Under the pieces are notes generated by a model. It saw only the letters and a list, made by a program, of their open reading frames with translations, made no database searches and was not told the DNA's origin. DNA of 64,000 nucleotides from assembly GCA_037039925.1 (NCBI GenBank), contig JAXRKP010000210.1, positions 222,001 to 286,000 on the forward strand, given 5' to 3'. The translations under genes and the position numbers were made by a program. The number at the start of each line of letters is the position of its first letter. The stretch's first letter is position 1. This stretch comes from Doris montereyensis. Its lineage: Eukaryota; Mollusca; Gastropoda; Nudibranchia; Dorididae. Shown in pieces: positions 1 through 14,190 of this stretch.

Positions 1-2805
1 AAGAAATTAATTTGTGTTGTAACATATGAGTGATACTTTAAGGAGATTAGTCATCTGACCTCAGTTGGCTTATCAAGGACTTAATATTTGCTCTATGCAC
101 CTAGATACATATTCCGTTTTTGATCCACTACTAGTGTGATCAAGGGGATTTTGGGAGGATTTTTGATTTTGCGCCAAACTGCCCTGTTAACAGCCAAGGA
201 ATCGTTATTGTGCTGTGTTGTGATCGGCGAAGGGAACCCCCTTATATCATCCGTCTCAGGTGTAACTATGTATCAATTAAACTATGAGGATCTTGTGGGG
301 CGGGGGTGTGGTTTTTACACACAGAATTTTCAACATATTGGACATGAACCCACAGCCTTATGGTTGAGAGGCAGACACCTTACCATCATTCGTTGGCAGT
401 TGGTGTCTTGCCAGCCATATGTATTGTCGAATTGCCCCCTGTAGCCTCTCCTCCCCACCTTACACCGAATTGTTCACTTTTTGATTTGTACTTTTCACCC
501 CATTCTTTATCCAGTCTCAAATTAATCCTCGTGACTTGTTATTTCTTGCGGCATTTAGCTTTTTGATAGTAAGATGATAGACTCGCATGCCAATTCAAAT
601 TTGGAGGTTGATTTTCAGGTTAATTCAAATTTAGGAATGGTCTTAGTGCCCATTGAAGACTGCTCCTTTCTATTATGTTTGCACTGTGGCACTTATTATT
701 TTAGAAGTTTGTGAAGGTTCTTTTTGAAAGCTGATGAGACTGCAGACACCTATATATATGTCTTTGGGGGGAGGGGGGTTGTTATCACAAGTTTCAGATT
801 GTTTGAAGGCACTAGCTGGTGGTTACTTCTGTCCTGTCATTATTTTACACGTCTTTTATTCGTTTGCTTGTTTTCCCTGTCACCATGGCATAAAGGACAC
901 AATCATTTTTTTTGTCTTCTCTCGACAACATTTTCACTTGGGGGGGGTTGTGACAGATTATAGTATGTAGGATCTTTTGATCTTTGACTAGAGACTGTTT
1001 TAATGTCAGGGGTCAATTATTTCTTCTTCACTAGTTGATCTGTGCAAGGGTCAAAGTTTCAGATTGTAAGAAGGCGTCATAGGTCATTCACATTTTTTGT
1101 CCCCACAAATATGTAAACATTTTTAATAGGTTTCGTTATGGATTATAATTGTATCGCATTAACTTTTAATCCTACTGACCTTCGGGTGTATAAGATTAGT
1201 TGTACCAATTGCCCTGTGATCAAAAGCTCATGCGATTGTTTTGGGATGGCAGTGTCTAGACATTTATTTATCTTTTGTTCAGAATTCTAGCCATGTGTAT
1301 AATTAATGGTCATCGGGATACTTGGGTACAAGGGTTGTGAGTTTTGTGGTGCCTGTTTGGACATACAATTACAGACATTTGGATTTGAGTTTTGTTTGTT
1401 TGTTTTTGTTTTGTTTTTTTTGGGGGGGGTTCAATTAATATGAGTATACAAAAATATTTTTATGGTTTCTTGAAAGGGATTAAAGAACAAATCAGGCAGG
1501 TTTTATTGCACCTTTTTAAATGCTGGTGGCTTTCATGTGCAGTTTAAAACAAGACAACCTATTTGTGGAGATGTGGCTGTAAAAATTAATGGGCATGTAT
1601 CTCTTGCTTTTTTGTCAATGTTTTTTCTTTGTTTATCAGTTACCATGCTACCTTCCAGTGAATGGGTTTAGATGCCATTCTGGTCAATGTATGATGTATA
1701 ACTGTACAGATGACCCCATCTTCATGTGTGCTATGGATTGTTGGTTACTTTTGATTTTCCCACAGGGTGAAATAGTCTTATACATTTTCGATGAAATGTT
1801 CAGTTCCTAAGCTATTATGTCCACAAATGTAATTGTACATCAAGCAACAAAAAAGTGGGATGGGGTTGTCAAAATAGTCAGGCCGTGGTCGAGCTAGTGG
1901 GTTTTCACTTTGTAGGCAGCCTTACAAAAATATCTTTATGGCTTAGAGCTATTGGAATTTATTTGATAGTCAAACTGAATTAGGCTTCATCTGTGTAGAT
2001 TCCGACACTGTTCTGATACCTTTTTCTTTTTTTCAACATTTCCAGTGAGTTAACTGCTGTCATCTCTTGATGGTAGGGGAGGGATGTGTTGGAAAAAACA
2101 GGCTTGTGGCATTGATCAGTAGAAAGTTAAAATATGTATCATCAGCATATTCATCTACTGCTTATCCCACAGGAGGTTGCATCCCTGACAGCACCTCTGA
2201 ATGTCAGTTTATCCTGTGCTTTTCTTCCAGCCTCTGTTATTGGGGTTTTTTTTTTGGGGGTGGTTTTCAACTGTTTCCTTTATAAACACCCCCACACACA
2301 CACACACACCAATCATCATCTGCATGACTCCCCTCTGTTTCTTTTGCCCTCCAAAATCATCCTTCATGTAGTTTGATGTGGCCAAGAGTATTCAGCTTTT
2401 GAGCTCAGACAAATGCTTCCAGCCATCCTTCGTTTCCCTGCAACTCATTCTTGTGGATGTGTTGGTTCTGTCCGTGAAATTCTCAGGATTTTTCTGTAGT
2501 TAATCATTTCGGATGCATTAGATAATACATGTAGATCTAGTTTGATAATATATATATACTAATATGAAGGGGCCACAGTGGAGTGAAGTCAAAGGTGAAA
2601 TATGACACTAAGTGACAATTCCACTGATAAAGACAGAACAAATTTCCAACTTGGAAAGCATCAGCTAGTGCTAACTGGCATTTTTAAAAATTTATGATAA
2701 GTTGTTTACTCTCTTCCCTTATTGCATCGATAAATTTGTAATTTATATGCATTTCTGCACCTTCAGTGTAAATTTTTTGCCTTGATTGATACTTTAATAC
2801 TGCAC
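1..2805. other. No gene recognised
   Basis: AT/GT-rich sequence with short open frames that show no recognisable protein. It contains several poly-G runs after poly-T, a short CA run near 2296, and one member (about 583-645) of a small dispersed repeat also seen at 19634-19690. It may be MED13 intron or intergenic DNA. Confidence 0.6.
575..648 (+). repeat. Short dispersed repeat, copy 1
   Basis: The stretch with ccaattcaaatttgg and then ggttgattttcag recurs at 19634-19690 in MED13 intron 3 in the same orientation. Within each copy the half-unit is itself tandemly repeated about twice. Origin is unknown. Confidence 0.6.
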
Positions 2806-3905
2806 CACACTTTAAACTGTCCCTTACATTTCACCATCCTTTAGACTGTCTCTTACATTTCACCATCCTTTAGACTGTCTCTTACATTTCACCATCCTTT
2901 AGACTGTCCCTTACATTTCACCATCCTTTAGACTGTCTCTTACATTTCACCATCCTTTAGACTGTCCCTTACATTTCACCATCCTTTAGACTGTCCCTTA
3001 CATTTCACCATCCTTTAGACTGTCCATTACATTTCACAATCCTTTAGACTGTCCTTACATTTCACCATCCTTTAGACTGTCCCTTACATTTCACCATCCT
3101 TTAGACTGTCACTTACAATTCACCATCCTTTAGACTGTCCCTTACATTTCACCATCCTTTAGACTGTCACTTACATTTCACAATCCTTTAGACTGTCCCT
3201 TACATTTCACCATCCTTTAGACTGTCCATTACATTTACATTTCACAATTTCACCATCCTTTAGACTGTCCATTACATTTCACCATCCTTTAGACTGTCCC
3301 TTACATTTCACCATCCTTTAGACTGTTCATTACATTTCACCATCCTTTAGACTGTCCCTTACATTTCACCATCCTTTAGACTGTCCCTTACATTTCACAA
3401 TCCTTTAGACTGTCACTTACATTTCACAATCCTTTACACTCACTTACATTTCACCATCCTTTAGACTGTTCATTACATTTCACCATCCTTTTAACTGTCA
3501 CTTACATTTCACCATCCTTTAGACTGTCCCTTACATGTCACCATCCTTTAGACTGTCCATTACATTTCACCATCCTTTAGACTGTCCATTACAATTCACC
3601 ATCCCTTTAGACTGTCCATTACATGTCACCATCCTTTAGACTGTCCATTACATTTCACCATCCTTTAGATTGTCCATTACATGTCACCATCCTTTAGACT
3701 GTCCATTACATGTCACCATCCTTTAGACTGTCCATTACATGTCACCATCCTTTAGACTGCCCATTACATGTCACCATCCTTTATACTGCCCCTTACATGT
3801 CACCATCCTTTAGACTGCCCATTACATGTCACCATCCTTTAGACTGTCCATTACATGCCACCATACTTTAGACTGTCCTTTACATGCCACCATACTTTAG
3901 GACTA
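2806..3905 (+). repeat. Minisatellite, 29-bp unit, about 38 copies
   Basis: The unit is read as ccttacatttcaccatcc followed by tttagactgtc. Successive tagactgt motifs are 29 bp apart (2842, 2871, 2900). Copies near the right end carry acatgtcacc and then catgccaccatac variants, so there is a left-to-right sequence gradient. No unique spacers separate the units. Confidence 0.95.
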
Positions 3906-4505
3906 CCCGTTACACGTGAAAACGTGAGTGATTCCACCAAATTTGGTTTCTATCTGATAGTTTGGCCCATTCTTCTTAATCTTGTTGTGGAACACAAATG
4001 TTTCGAGCATTTTGTTAACTGGTGCATCGTCTTGAAATGTGTTGTCATTTGGTGCGTCGTTACATGTCGGTAATTGGAGATTGTCAGTCCAGTCGTGCTC
4101 TTTACGTCAGCCAGAGCAATGACGAAGACGACGACCTGACCAGCGTTGTCAAGAGAATCAGTGACGAGTTGGGCATTTATTGTCGAAGGGTGTACAACAG
4201 GAGACACGGGACATGTCTGAGTGGGGATCAAGGGAGCAAGGCTTGGGTGGGGGGGGGGTGTCGGTGTCACGCGTATTGCGGCGGATGATGGCTCTTGCCA
4301 TCCAGACATGCCCAGCGCCACGTCTCTGCATCCTGCCTTCCTCCCTCTCTTGTGTCTCTCTCTCTCTCTTCCCATCGATTTTTTGTCTGCCAGCCCTGCT
4401 TGATGAATGGCACACGTCTTTTCTTGTTTGTGCTTATCGTGCGTTGAGTTTTTGGGGTGGGGTGGGAGTGGACAGATTATATTCTATTAGACTTTCCACA
4501 CCTCC
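3906..4505. other. No gene recognised
   Basis: Noncoding by eye. Both strands have open frames of 80-170 codons, but they mirror one another and end in the CT array; no family is recognisable. Confidence 0.5.
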
Positions 4506-4506
4506 C

Positions 4507-4510
<4 letters not shown>

Positions 4511-4581
<71 letters not shown>
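4511..4581 (+). repeat. (CT)n array
   Basis: About 70 bp of uninterrupted CT with the pyrimidine strand on +, followed by a C-rich tail. Confidence 0.97.
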
Positions 4582-4583
<2 letters not shown>

Positions 4584-4989
4584 CCCTCCCTCCCTCCCTG
4601 TACAATGCGCGCATGTGAGAACCTACGGATGTTTCCTATATACATATAATTGCATTGGCATCGTCGTCAGCGGCTTGTGGTTGCGCAAGACAGTGAAATA
4701 GCGCCTTTGCTGGCCTCCAGCGTTACCAGCGTTATTCTTTCCATATATAATACTATATATTATTGCCTCGTTATTTAACCTGGTGTCACGTCACACCACG
4801 AGATGTTATGCCCTCGTGACCACGCTTCCACTGGATGCTGTTTATTGAAACCGCCGTGCCATATTATTATCGGTTTCATCCTCCAGGCACCGTCAACTGA
4901 TCTCCCACGTATCCGCTGGCCGGTGCTTCTCTCCTTTCACTCTTTTGCATGTCTTGTCATCTGTCTTCAAAGCTGCCAACCACTAACAT

Positions 4990-5265
4990 CGCGGTTGGCG
5001 GGCTCTGTTGGTAGGTCCTACTTCTTTCACTTATCTTTCAGGGGGTGGTTGGTTGGCGGGGATGCTGGTAGGTCCGTTTTCTTTCCTTTCACCCTTTTGC
5101 TTATCCTTTCATCTTATTTCCTCTTAATTCACACTGAAATCACATGCTGGATGGGGTTAATTCCAATTAAACAAACTTGTCTTTCATCTTGCTGTTCCCT
5201 CTTAATTCACCCTGAGATCACCGCAATAATGGACATTGTAAATGTCAGTGAAACAAACAAAAGTA
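4990..5265 (+). repeat. Dispersed repeat family B, two tandem partial copies
   Basis: Family B is recognised by gtaggtcctacttctttc, ctttcatcttgctgtttcc, aattcaccctgagatcacc and a purine-rich end with ggatggggtaaat. Two partial copies are joined here. The same string set occurs about 13 times in the window, always on +. Origin is unknown; it has no protein coding. Confidence 0.7.
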
Positions 5266-5304
5266 AACCAGTACAGTAAAGAATTTATTAAATATGTCTT
5301 TGAC

Positions 5305-5640
5305 TGTTGGTCCGTAGCTCTGTATTTACGCATGAAAAGAAGGAATCTGAGGTTAACTGATTATTAATTTTTAACCTCAAGCGACCGGCTGAGACTCATG
5401 GAAATCGGGATGAAAGTCTAGACACACCACTCTGCGTTCACAAAAATACTGTCTCATTTCGCCAGACAGGCCGGCGATTTTATTTTTTTGTTATTGACTT
5501 TGAAGGGGTTAACCCAAATTATCAAATGTTCTCTGGACTGTTGCGGGGGCCGTCGTGCAAGTAAGAATTAGTTCGTACGGGCAGTGTTTTGTTGTGGGGG
5601 GGGGGGGTTTCGATTTGAAAAGCTTGCCCGCTATGTCTGT
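5305..5640 (+). repeat. Dispersed repeat family C, copy 1
   Basis: It shares an ordered set of blocks with copies at about 18500, 23707 and 33317: ctgtatttac, ggttaac, gaaagtct, cgccagacaggccggcgat, then caaattatcaa, ctctggactgtt and tttcgatttgaaaa. It is about 330 bp. The conserved order argues for a common element. Confidence 0.65.
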
Positions 5641-5712
5641 TTCCTCCTTATCCACCCTGGGGATCACCGCTTATGGGGGACGGAGTAACTTCCAGTGAAA
5701 CTAAACGAAAAA
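5630..5712 (+). repeat. Family B fragment
   Basis: It contains ctgtttcctccttatccacc and ctggggatcaccgc, the 3' half of family B. Confidence 0.55.
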
Positions 5713-6254
5713 GTGCCCTCCATTCACCTCCCACCGTATGGCATCTCAGTGCCCCCTTCTAACGGCTGGTCAGCCTTCGACTTTTCTTTGGGACTTCACG
5801 TATATGTCTGTCTCAGTCATAACTCTACTAGCTAGAAGTAGAACTGGTGTTGGGTTTGATTGGAAAGGAGGGGGGGGGGGGTGGTCTGTGACCGTTGAAG
5901 ACACCAGCTCATAAAGCCGTCCTTAGTGAGCTGATACAGGCGGCCTCTGCTTGCCCTCCATCGATTTTCACCCTTGCTTCGAGGGGGTGATGGAGATGCC
6001 GGCCATCTTGAAGACGAAGGGGTCCTTACTTTTATTTTCGGCCGCTCAGACTATTAAAACCTACGCTAATTGCTATCCCAGCGATTATTTCATTGTTGCG
6101 TCTGGTAGTTTGGCTTCTTTTCACTAGATCTAGTTGTGGGGTGTGTTTTTTGCGGGGAGGCGGGGTGTCCATAATATCTTCTCTTAATTACAGGTTCTCT
6201 TGTGTGTGTGGGTTGGGTTGGGTTTTTTTGGGAGGGGGAGGGGAGGTTGATCTT

Positions 6255-6515
6255 ACTTCCCTCTGTTCACTATTTTGCTTATGTTAGTGTTCGTTCACTT
6301 GCTGTTTCCTCTTTATTTAAGAATATGACACATGGATGGGAATGTTAGTTGGTGTTTTGTTCCTTTTCACTGTTTCACGACTTCCATCTGTTGGTTCAGG
6401 GTTCACTTGCTGTTTCCTCTTTATTCACCCTAAGAATATGACGGCACATGGATGGGAATGTTAGTTGGTGTTTCTGGCAGGTTCCTTTTCACTGTTTCAC
6501 GACTTCCATCTTGTT
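6255..6515 (+). repeat. Family B-like tandem duplication
   Basis: Two copies of a roughly 110-bp block with cttgctgtttcctctttatt, aagaatatgac, acatggatgggaatg and ttccttttcactgtttcacg. They resemble the middle of family B and directly precede a long CT array. Confidence 0.6.
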
Positions 6516-6536
6516 GGTTCCTCGTGGACAGGGTAA

Positions 6537-6773
<237 letters not shown>

Positions 6774-6926
6774 GAACGCTTTCCTTGGCTTTGTTTGTCT
6801 TGGACACCCGTGTCAGCATCGCCTCTTCACCTGTCTTGTCTCTTTCTAGGTCACGGTAGTCTATTCACATTGTGTGGACCAGATTCCCACGGAACGGGGT
6901 GACAATCCATGATGCATGAATGAACC

Positions 6927-7159
<233 letters not shown>

Positions 7160-7370
7160 TTGTGTATTTCAACATTGTTAGGAGTACTGTGTTTGTGTTA
7201 TATTCCCTTATATTATACCAACGAAGGGCCAATTTAGAAAATGAATTTAGTTGCATAGAAATACATATTATGTAACATGCGCTTCTTTTACTGAACAGTA
7301 TGTATGTATGGTTTGGATGCAACACATGTACACCTGTGATTCTCATCCATGTACTTACACCCATCCATGT

Positions 7371-7499
7371 GCAGATCACAACACTGTGCACGTTTAAAAT
7401 CCCTTGACTGTTTACAAGGCAGTCTGGGCAACAACAAAATTAAAATTCTATCGGAAACCCCAAGATCACCTTAGTTGTGGATGTGGGTAAATCAATTAT

Positions 7500-7500
<1 letters not shown>
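7371..7500 (+). repeat. SINE tail fragment
   Basis: The blocks gtgcagatcacaacactgtg, ccttgactgtttacaaggca, ccccaagatcaccttagtt and gatgtgggtaaatca match the bodies of the SINEs at 8618 and 13090. The tRNA-like head is absent. Confidence 0.75.
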
Positions 7501-8616
<1,116 letters not shown>

Positions 8617-8617
8617 A

Positions 8618-8930
8618 TCTCGGGTTGGGTAGTCCAGAGGCAAGGTGCCGACCTCTCAACCAAAAGGCAGAGGGCTCGAGCCCCGCTAACAGTTTATTTC
8701 GATTTGTTTCGATCAAAATCTACCCCCACCCCCTAGTCCAGGTAGGTGGATCGACAGCTAGTCCCATCGGAGACGGGGCGATAAAAAGGTGGCCCCGTGT
8801 GCAGATCACAATACTATGCACGTTAAAGATCCTTGGTTGTTTACAGGGAAATCCGGGCAAAATTTAAAATCCTACCAAAAACCCCGAGATCCCCTTAGTT
8901 ATGAATGTGGGTAAATCAAACTCTCAATCT
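8618..8930 (+). mobile_element. tRNA-derived SINE, nearly complete
   Basis: The head gggtagtccagaggcaaggt resembles a Pol III A box and gggctcgagcccc resembles a B box. The body follows with gtaggtggatcgacagctag, cccatcggagacgggg, gtgtgcagatcacaatact and an AT-rich end. The same head/body order recurs at 13090 and, reversed, at 61970-62195. Such heads are typical of tRNA-derived SINEs. Confidence 0.8.
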
Positions 8931-8949
8931 CCGAACCAAATCAAGATTC

Positions 8950-9890
8950 CTCCCCCTCCCCTCCCCAAAGGTAATTGAATAGATGCCATTGATAACGCGC
9001 TATAATTAGTCTAATTTATAACAGTAATTTTCTATTTATAACGTAATAATGATAGAGCTGCGATATTGTGACGCGTGGAAATGGAAATCCTGTTGGCCAA
9101 TGGAAGTGGAAGTCGGTGGCGAGGATACTGTAGTACTACGTTCTTTGGAGAGAAGTTTCAGCGACGTTCATTGTCAGGGGAGGGAATGTTCTTCATACAT
9201 CCCACCTGAGAAACCTCTATCGTGAGAGAGAGATCGTGAGAGAGAGAGAGATAGAGAGTAAGCGTAATTATGTTCAAGACGGTCGTGAGAAACGAGTATC
9301 AAACGATCGAGTTTTTGCATGAGACTTTTATTGACGTCATTAACGATTATTATTATTTGATTTGATTTTTGAAGAAGAAAAAACGTATCGTGTGACGTAT
9401 TGGTTATATTAATTTTGTACGGTTTTGATGTGTATGGCTTTGAAGCTATCCTGGGGGTGAGAGAGAGAGAGGGGGGGTGCTTTCTCTTTGTTCTTTCTTC
9501 TTTACTGTACTCGACAGGTGGCTGTGCTGTTGTTGTATTCTACCCTTGCCCTGTGTTGTGTGTCTTGTGATCTTTCTTTACAAAGAGTAATATGAAGAAG
9601 ATGTCAGGTGTTCTTTTCCTCTTTCATCATTTCTTCACCCTTAACGAGATTTGATGTTTTTGACATGAACGCAATCACAGCTGTTGTTTAGACTTGCGTT
9701 GATTGCTGGTTCCTGTTTTTATTACACGTCTACTATCATCGGTCCCTTGTCTTTTGTTTCTTCTGGCTTTCGTTGCGTTGCGTCGTCGTTAACAGTGGTG
9801 GTTCGTCTTTCGTCTCCACTAGCCTGTCAGTCCGATCTGATCTTGTTTTCAGGATTGACTTTCTACAGCGTATTCACCGTCCGATCTGGT
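8950..9890. other. No gene recognised; short GA tract
   Basis: It includes a short imperfect GA-rich tract at 9223-9257, the only notable purine-strand dinucleotide run on + among the window's arrays. Otherwise it is unremarkable noncoding sequence. Confidence 0.5.
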
Positions 9891-9894
9891 TTTA

Positions 9895-10045
9895 GCTGGT
9901 GGGTTATTGGTTGGTGCCACTGTAGCTGTAGAGGGTCCCGCCTTTTTGCCTTTCCACTCTTCTCTGGTGTATCTTTCATCCTGCTGTTTCCTTTTGATTC
10001 ACCCCGACACCGTGGCAAAGTTTGGTGGACGGGATGTTACAACGT
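9895..10045 (+). repeat. Family B copy
   Basis: ggttggtgccac, ctttccactcttctctggtg, tatctttcatcctgctgttt and gattcaccccgacaccg follow the family B order. Confidence 0.65.
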
Positions 10046-10522
10046 AATAATATGTCAATTTTTCTTTCCTCTCTTTGCCTGGCCTTCTGTCCGCTCCGCC
10101 TCCCCCCTCAGACTTTACATCCTCCTATTCTTCCCTCTCAGTTTTCAGTGCTAAGTTCTAGCTCTATTCACCTTTATTGTGATGTGGGTTGGATTTAAAT
10201 TCGGTGGCGGCATTTCATCTCTGTTGGGAAAGGGATTTCTATGTCAAGCATGGGGTTTTTCTTTTAATCCGAACCTTTTGCTAGGGACAATCGAAATTTA
10301 ATAATCATTCTTCCGATGAAGAGTTGCTCTCCGTGTAAAAATGGTTTACCATTGAATTTGATTTGAGAATTGTTTGTTTGATCTACTGGTTTCTGTCAAG
10401 TCGACAGAATGTTATTTCTTGCCACCGACGTAGATTAGCTAATAACATCTCTTGTGTCAGAATTGCCTTTTACTTGTATGATCATATCATCATCTCCTGT
10501 CATTGTTTAGAGAAGTATTTCA

Positions 10523-10523
10523 T

Positions 10524-10619
<96 letters not shown>

Positions 10620-10643
10620 TCTCTCTCTCTCTCTCTCTCTCTT

Positions 10644-10732
<89 letters not shown>
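10523..10732 (+). repeat. (CT)n array
   Basis: About 210 bp of CT with small interruptions (ttact, tttcttt, tgcc), ending in cactcact; pyrimidine strand on +. Confidence 0.98.
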
Positions 10733-10733
<1 letters not shown>

Positions 10734-10739
10734 ACTCCT

Positions 10740-12800
10740 GGTGTGTCGATTTCTTCCGTCCATTCTTCAAGCTAACTGAGGTACTGTATCTTGCCGTGTC
10801 TGAAAAGACAGGGCATAAAGTTCACACACACACACACGCGCGCATTTAATTTCACTTTTTGTGTCCCTTACAACAAAGGCCTATTGAGCCTTACGGGTTA
10901 TGTCATACATCTCTTTTGAATCATCGGAGGTCTTCGCCGTCACACACATTCCTTTATTCCTTGGGTACAGGGCCATTTCTATGGGTTCGGTGGTAACTAT
11001 AGCTTCTTCTTCTTCTTCATAATGGCCGACCAACTCAATTCTTACTCAGTGGTATCAGCGCGCATATTTTACTTTAATCCCCAAAAACCTGTTAATCCAA
11101 TTTTTGATTTTTGTTAAAGCCGGGGTCTGTAGTGTGGTTTCATCCCTCTTGTTTGAGTTTCTTTGCCCTTCCTGTCGGTCGTCGTGTTTCCATGCAGAGA
11201 TCACCACTCGTGGTTGACCTGGGTGGTAATTTCAAGTGTGGATCTAAGCCCAGTCAAGTCGACTGGCTTTCACCCGAACTCAAAAGCTCGGGAAGCGTTA
11301 TCGCGGTCACGTGCGAACGCGGATGAAACGGCGCGATGTGGAATATTGAGGAGAATATAAAACCGCTAATTGTCAGACGGAAAAGCGCGGCGGCCACCAG
11401 ACTGAGAGCAGTAGAAAAGAAGAAGAGAGATTTGGGGGGCTGGAGGTGGAGGAGGGGGTGTGCGTGTGTGGCGGGTATGAGACAGTGAGGAAATGCGCCT
11501 GTCGGGCCAAGTGTGTAAACTACTGTAAATCGACGGAAGAACGTGAATGAAGTGGGGGCCAGATCTAGGTAATAAAGCCGACCGTTTTCACTACGCGAGG
11601 AGCACAACCGTAAAGTGTAGCGAGAGAGAAACTACAACTACAACACTACAACAAGCATGGCGTTACATGGACTGCCCGACACCACACCACACCACACCAC
11701 TTGGGCTTTGTCTGCTCTAAAAACAGACGGCGGCAGTTTTCTGGGGTTGGACTGAATTGCACCGGGGGAGGGAGTGGTGGGGAGTTTCCGTCTGTGTGTG
11801 TATGTCGATGACCGTATTGTGTACCTAACTCCTTTACGGTTACGTGGTGCTTGTTGGATGAGGTTGTTTTTGTTGCCAGCCAGGTGTAAAATTATACATG
11901 TCGATCTATACGATTTGGGGTGGTCGTATGTAGATCTAGATGTAGTGAATGACATGTGGGCATCGCGTGCACAAGGGACGTCGTTCTGAACTGCGTGGTA
12001 GTATGCTAGAATGCTCAGTGGCGTCTCTATTATTTATTCTGTCACTATTTCGTAGTGCTTGTAACTAGATTCTTGTAATGCTGTGATATCGTTTCTTCAC
12101 TTGAGTTGTGCTGGTAAACATGCCATTAGGATAGGACAGCTTGATGCGTTGTGTTGGGGGGGGGGGTTTTGGATGAATTTTCTGTCGGTTTTTTTTTTTT
12201 AGGTCTTGGTTTTGTATAATGATTTCCATTTTTTTATTGCTTTCAAAGCATTAGTAGGTTTTCATGTCTTTTATGCACTAGGAGGCAATTAATAGCTGTA
12301 AACAAATGTCCTGTTATAAATCATGAGCTCTGAGCATTGTCAGTGTCAGAGATTATTTTTCCCAAAGCCTTTACATCTACTCCTGAAAGAAGATTACAAA
12401 TATGATTCTTTGTTCATCTTATTCGTCTTTTGCTCAAAAACTATTCTCCATTCCTTGTCCTTTTTTCTTTGTTTCTGCAATGGAACCAAAATATCTATCC
12501 CTTTGAAATTTTCATTTAGCATTTCTTCTAACGTTCCATGTTCATACCTAGCAAGTATGAAGTCGCTTAGATTGGTTTCCATGCGCCAGTTCGTCTTCCC
12601 AAAAGATCAAGCACTGGTTATATTATCACTTATTTTTCTCTGAATCTGTTTGGTTTTAGTTGATAGATCGAGCGGAAATTGGCCTTCCTGTACCCTAGAT
12701 AGATGGTGGGGAAATCGCCTCCATTCGAGGCCATGGTTTCTTCTCACCGAGCAGTACTGCGTTTCGCCTCCATTGCATCGATGATACGGTCGTCTGCAAT
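10740..12800. other. No gene recognised
   Basis: Noncoding by eye. It contains a short CA run near 10826, a mixed CpG-containing stretch at 11260-11640 and short frames without recognisable similarity. Confidence 0.5.
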
Positions 12801-12805
12801 ATTAC

Positions 12806-12807
<2 letters not shown>

Positions 12808-12861
<54 letters not shown>

Positions 12862-12870
12862 TGATGATAA
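12808..12870 (+). repeat. (TAA)n array
   Basis: About 20 TAA triplets passing into TGA triplets at the right end. Confidence 0.95.
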
Positions 12871-13019
12871 TATCGTTTCGGTTGTGTAAGAATCAAAATA
12901 GACAGTATCTTGCTTTGATTTTATCCTGTCTTTCCTTTGAATGTGAAACACGCATCGTGGAGGGGGTGGGAAGGAGGAAGTGGATGAGGATGTTCTTCTT
13001 GCCCCTCACCTCTGCTCTT

Positions 13020-13085
13020 TTCTTGTGGCCGGTTGGTGGGTACTACTGGTAGGTCGTACTTCTTTTCCTGTTACTCTTTCACATG
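13020..13085 (+). repeat. Family B 5' fragment
   Basis: ggttggtgggtactactggt and aggtcgtacttcttttcctg match the 5' part of family B. A SINE copy interrupts it at about 13088. Confidence 0.6.
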
Positions 13086-13087
13086 GG

Positions 13088-13432
13088 GGGCGGAGTCGGT
13101 AATCCAGAGGCAAGGTGTCAGTCTCTCTACCCAAAGGTCGTGGGTTGAAGCCCTGCCAACGGTTGAAAAATTTACTCGAGTACAGTTTTGTGTGTTGTTG
13201 TTTTTTGTTGTTTATCTTTACCCTCCCCCCCCTGGTCCATGGAGGTGGGTCGACACCTAGTCTCATCGGAGATGGCAGATTTTTAAAAAAGAAGGTCCCG
13301 TGTGCAGATCACAACATTCTATGCGCGTTAAAGATCCCTTGGCTGTTCACAGGGCAGGTCGGGCGAAATTGAAAATCCCACCAAAAGCCCCAAGATCACC
13401 TTAGTTGGGGATGTGGTTAAAATCAAATCAAG
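13088..13432 (+). mobile_element. tRNA-derived SINE, nearly complete
   Basis: The head ggtaatccagaggcaaggtg, the B-box-like gtgggttgaagccc, ggaggtgggtcgacacctag, ctcatcggagatgg, gtgtgcagatcacaacattc and ccccaagatcaccttagttg match the SINE at 8618 in order. It sits inside a family B copy. Confidence 0.8.
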
Positions 13433-13842
13433 TTTTGAGAAACACCTGTGGGGCTTGAACGAAAGTCGTCGTGATTGCAAACTCACAACACTGCGGTTCA
13501 GTTTTAAAACACTGTGAGTGTATCAGCTGTGATTCATGGTTTTAATTTTGTGTTTATGAAATCCCCCTTTGCTGATCTTCTTCGTCCCCCTGTCCCATTT
13601 TACACAGCGCGCGAATTTTGTGTGTGTGTGTGAAGCGTAGACATTGTGTTGGTGCAAGGCAAGAGAAGCAAATTCATACTCACCCGGCAACTTTACCGCG
13701 GTTTTAAAAGCTTCCTGGCGTTGTGAGAAAAGAGAGTATCAAGAACAAAACTCAAGATTGGGAGGTGTTTGTTTGCCGGTTGGTTTCCATGTAGTTTGTT
13801 ATTCTTTTTCCTTGTTTAGTATCTTGAATATGACTGCTTTTA

Positions 13843-14083
13843 TGTCATTTATTCATTTACTTATTTATTTATTTATATTTATTTATTTACTTACTTATTT
13901 ATTTATTTACTTATTTATTTGTTTATTTACTTATTTATTTGTTTATTTATTTATTTCCTGACTTATTTACTTATGTACTTATTTATTTAATTATTTATTT
14001 ATGTACTTATTTATTTAATTATTTATGTATGTACTTGTTTGTTTATTTATTTATTTCCTTACTTATTTATTTATTTATTTGTT
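13843..14083 (+). repeat. (TTTA/CTTA)n tetranucleotide array
   Basis: About 240 bp of TTTA with CTTA, TGTT and TGTA variants. Tyr/Leu/Ile-rich open frames through it are artefacts. Confidence 0.93.
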
Positions 14084-14190
14084 TAGCTGGTGTGGGAGGT
14101 TGGTGGGTACTACTGTTATATCCTTCTTCTTTTCAATCACTCGTTCACATGGCTGTCTTTCATCTTACTGCGTCCTCTCAATACATGTTA
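14084..14190 (+). repeat. Family B copy, merging into the adjacent minisatellite
   Basis: ggttggtgggtactactgtt, atccttcttcttttcaatca, catggctgtctttcatctta and ctgcgtcctctc follow family B. The next block, which in other copies reads aattcaccctgagatcacc, is replaced here by the tandemly repeated aatacaccgtgagatcat. Confidence 0.7.

Noticed and set aside
643..720. First MED13 exon from PIEDCSFLLCLHCGT near 650 (similar to the SLEDC start of MED13)
   Set aside because: Only a few residues match, no initiator or splice site fits, and the sequence overlaps a dispersed repeat.
2806..3905. CRISPR-like regular repeats (also 57130-57510 and 62636-64000)
   Set aside because: Units are directly contiguous without unique spacers, there are no cas genes, and the context is animal nuclear DNA.
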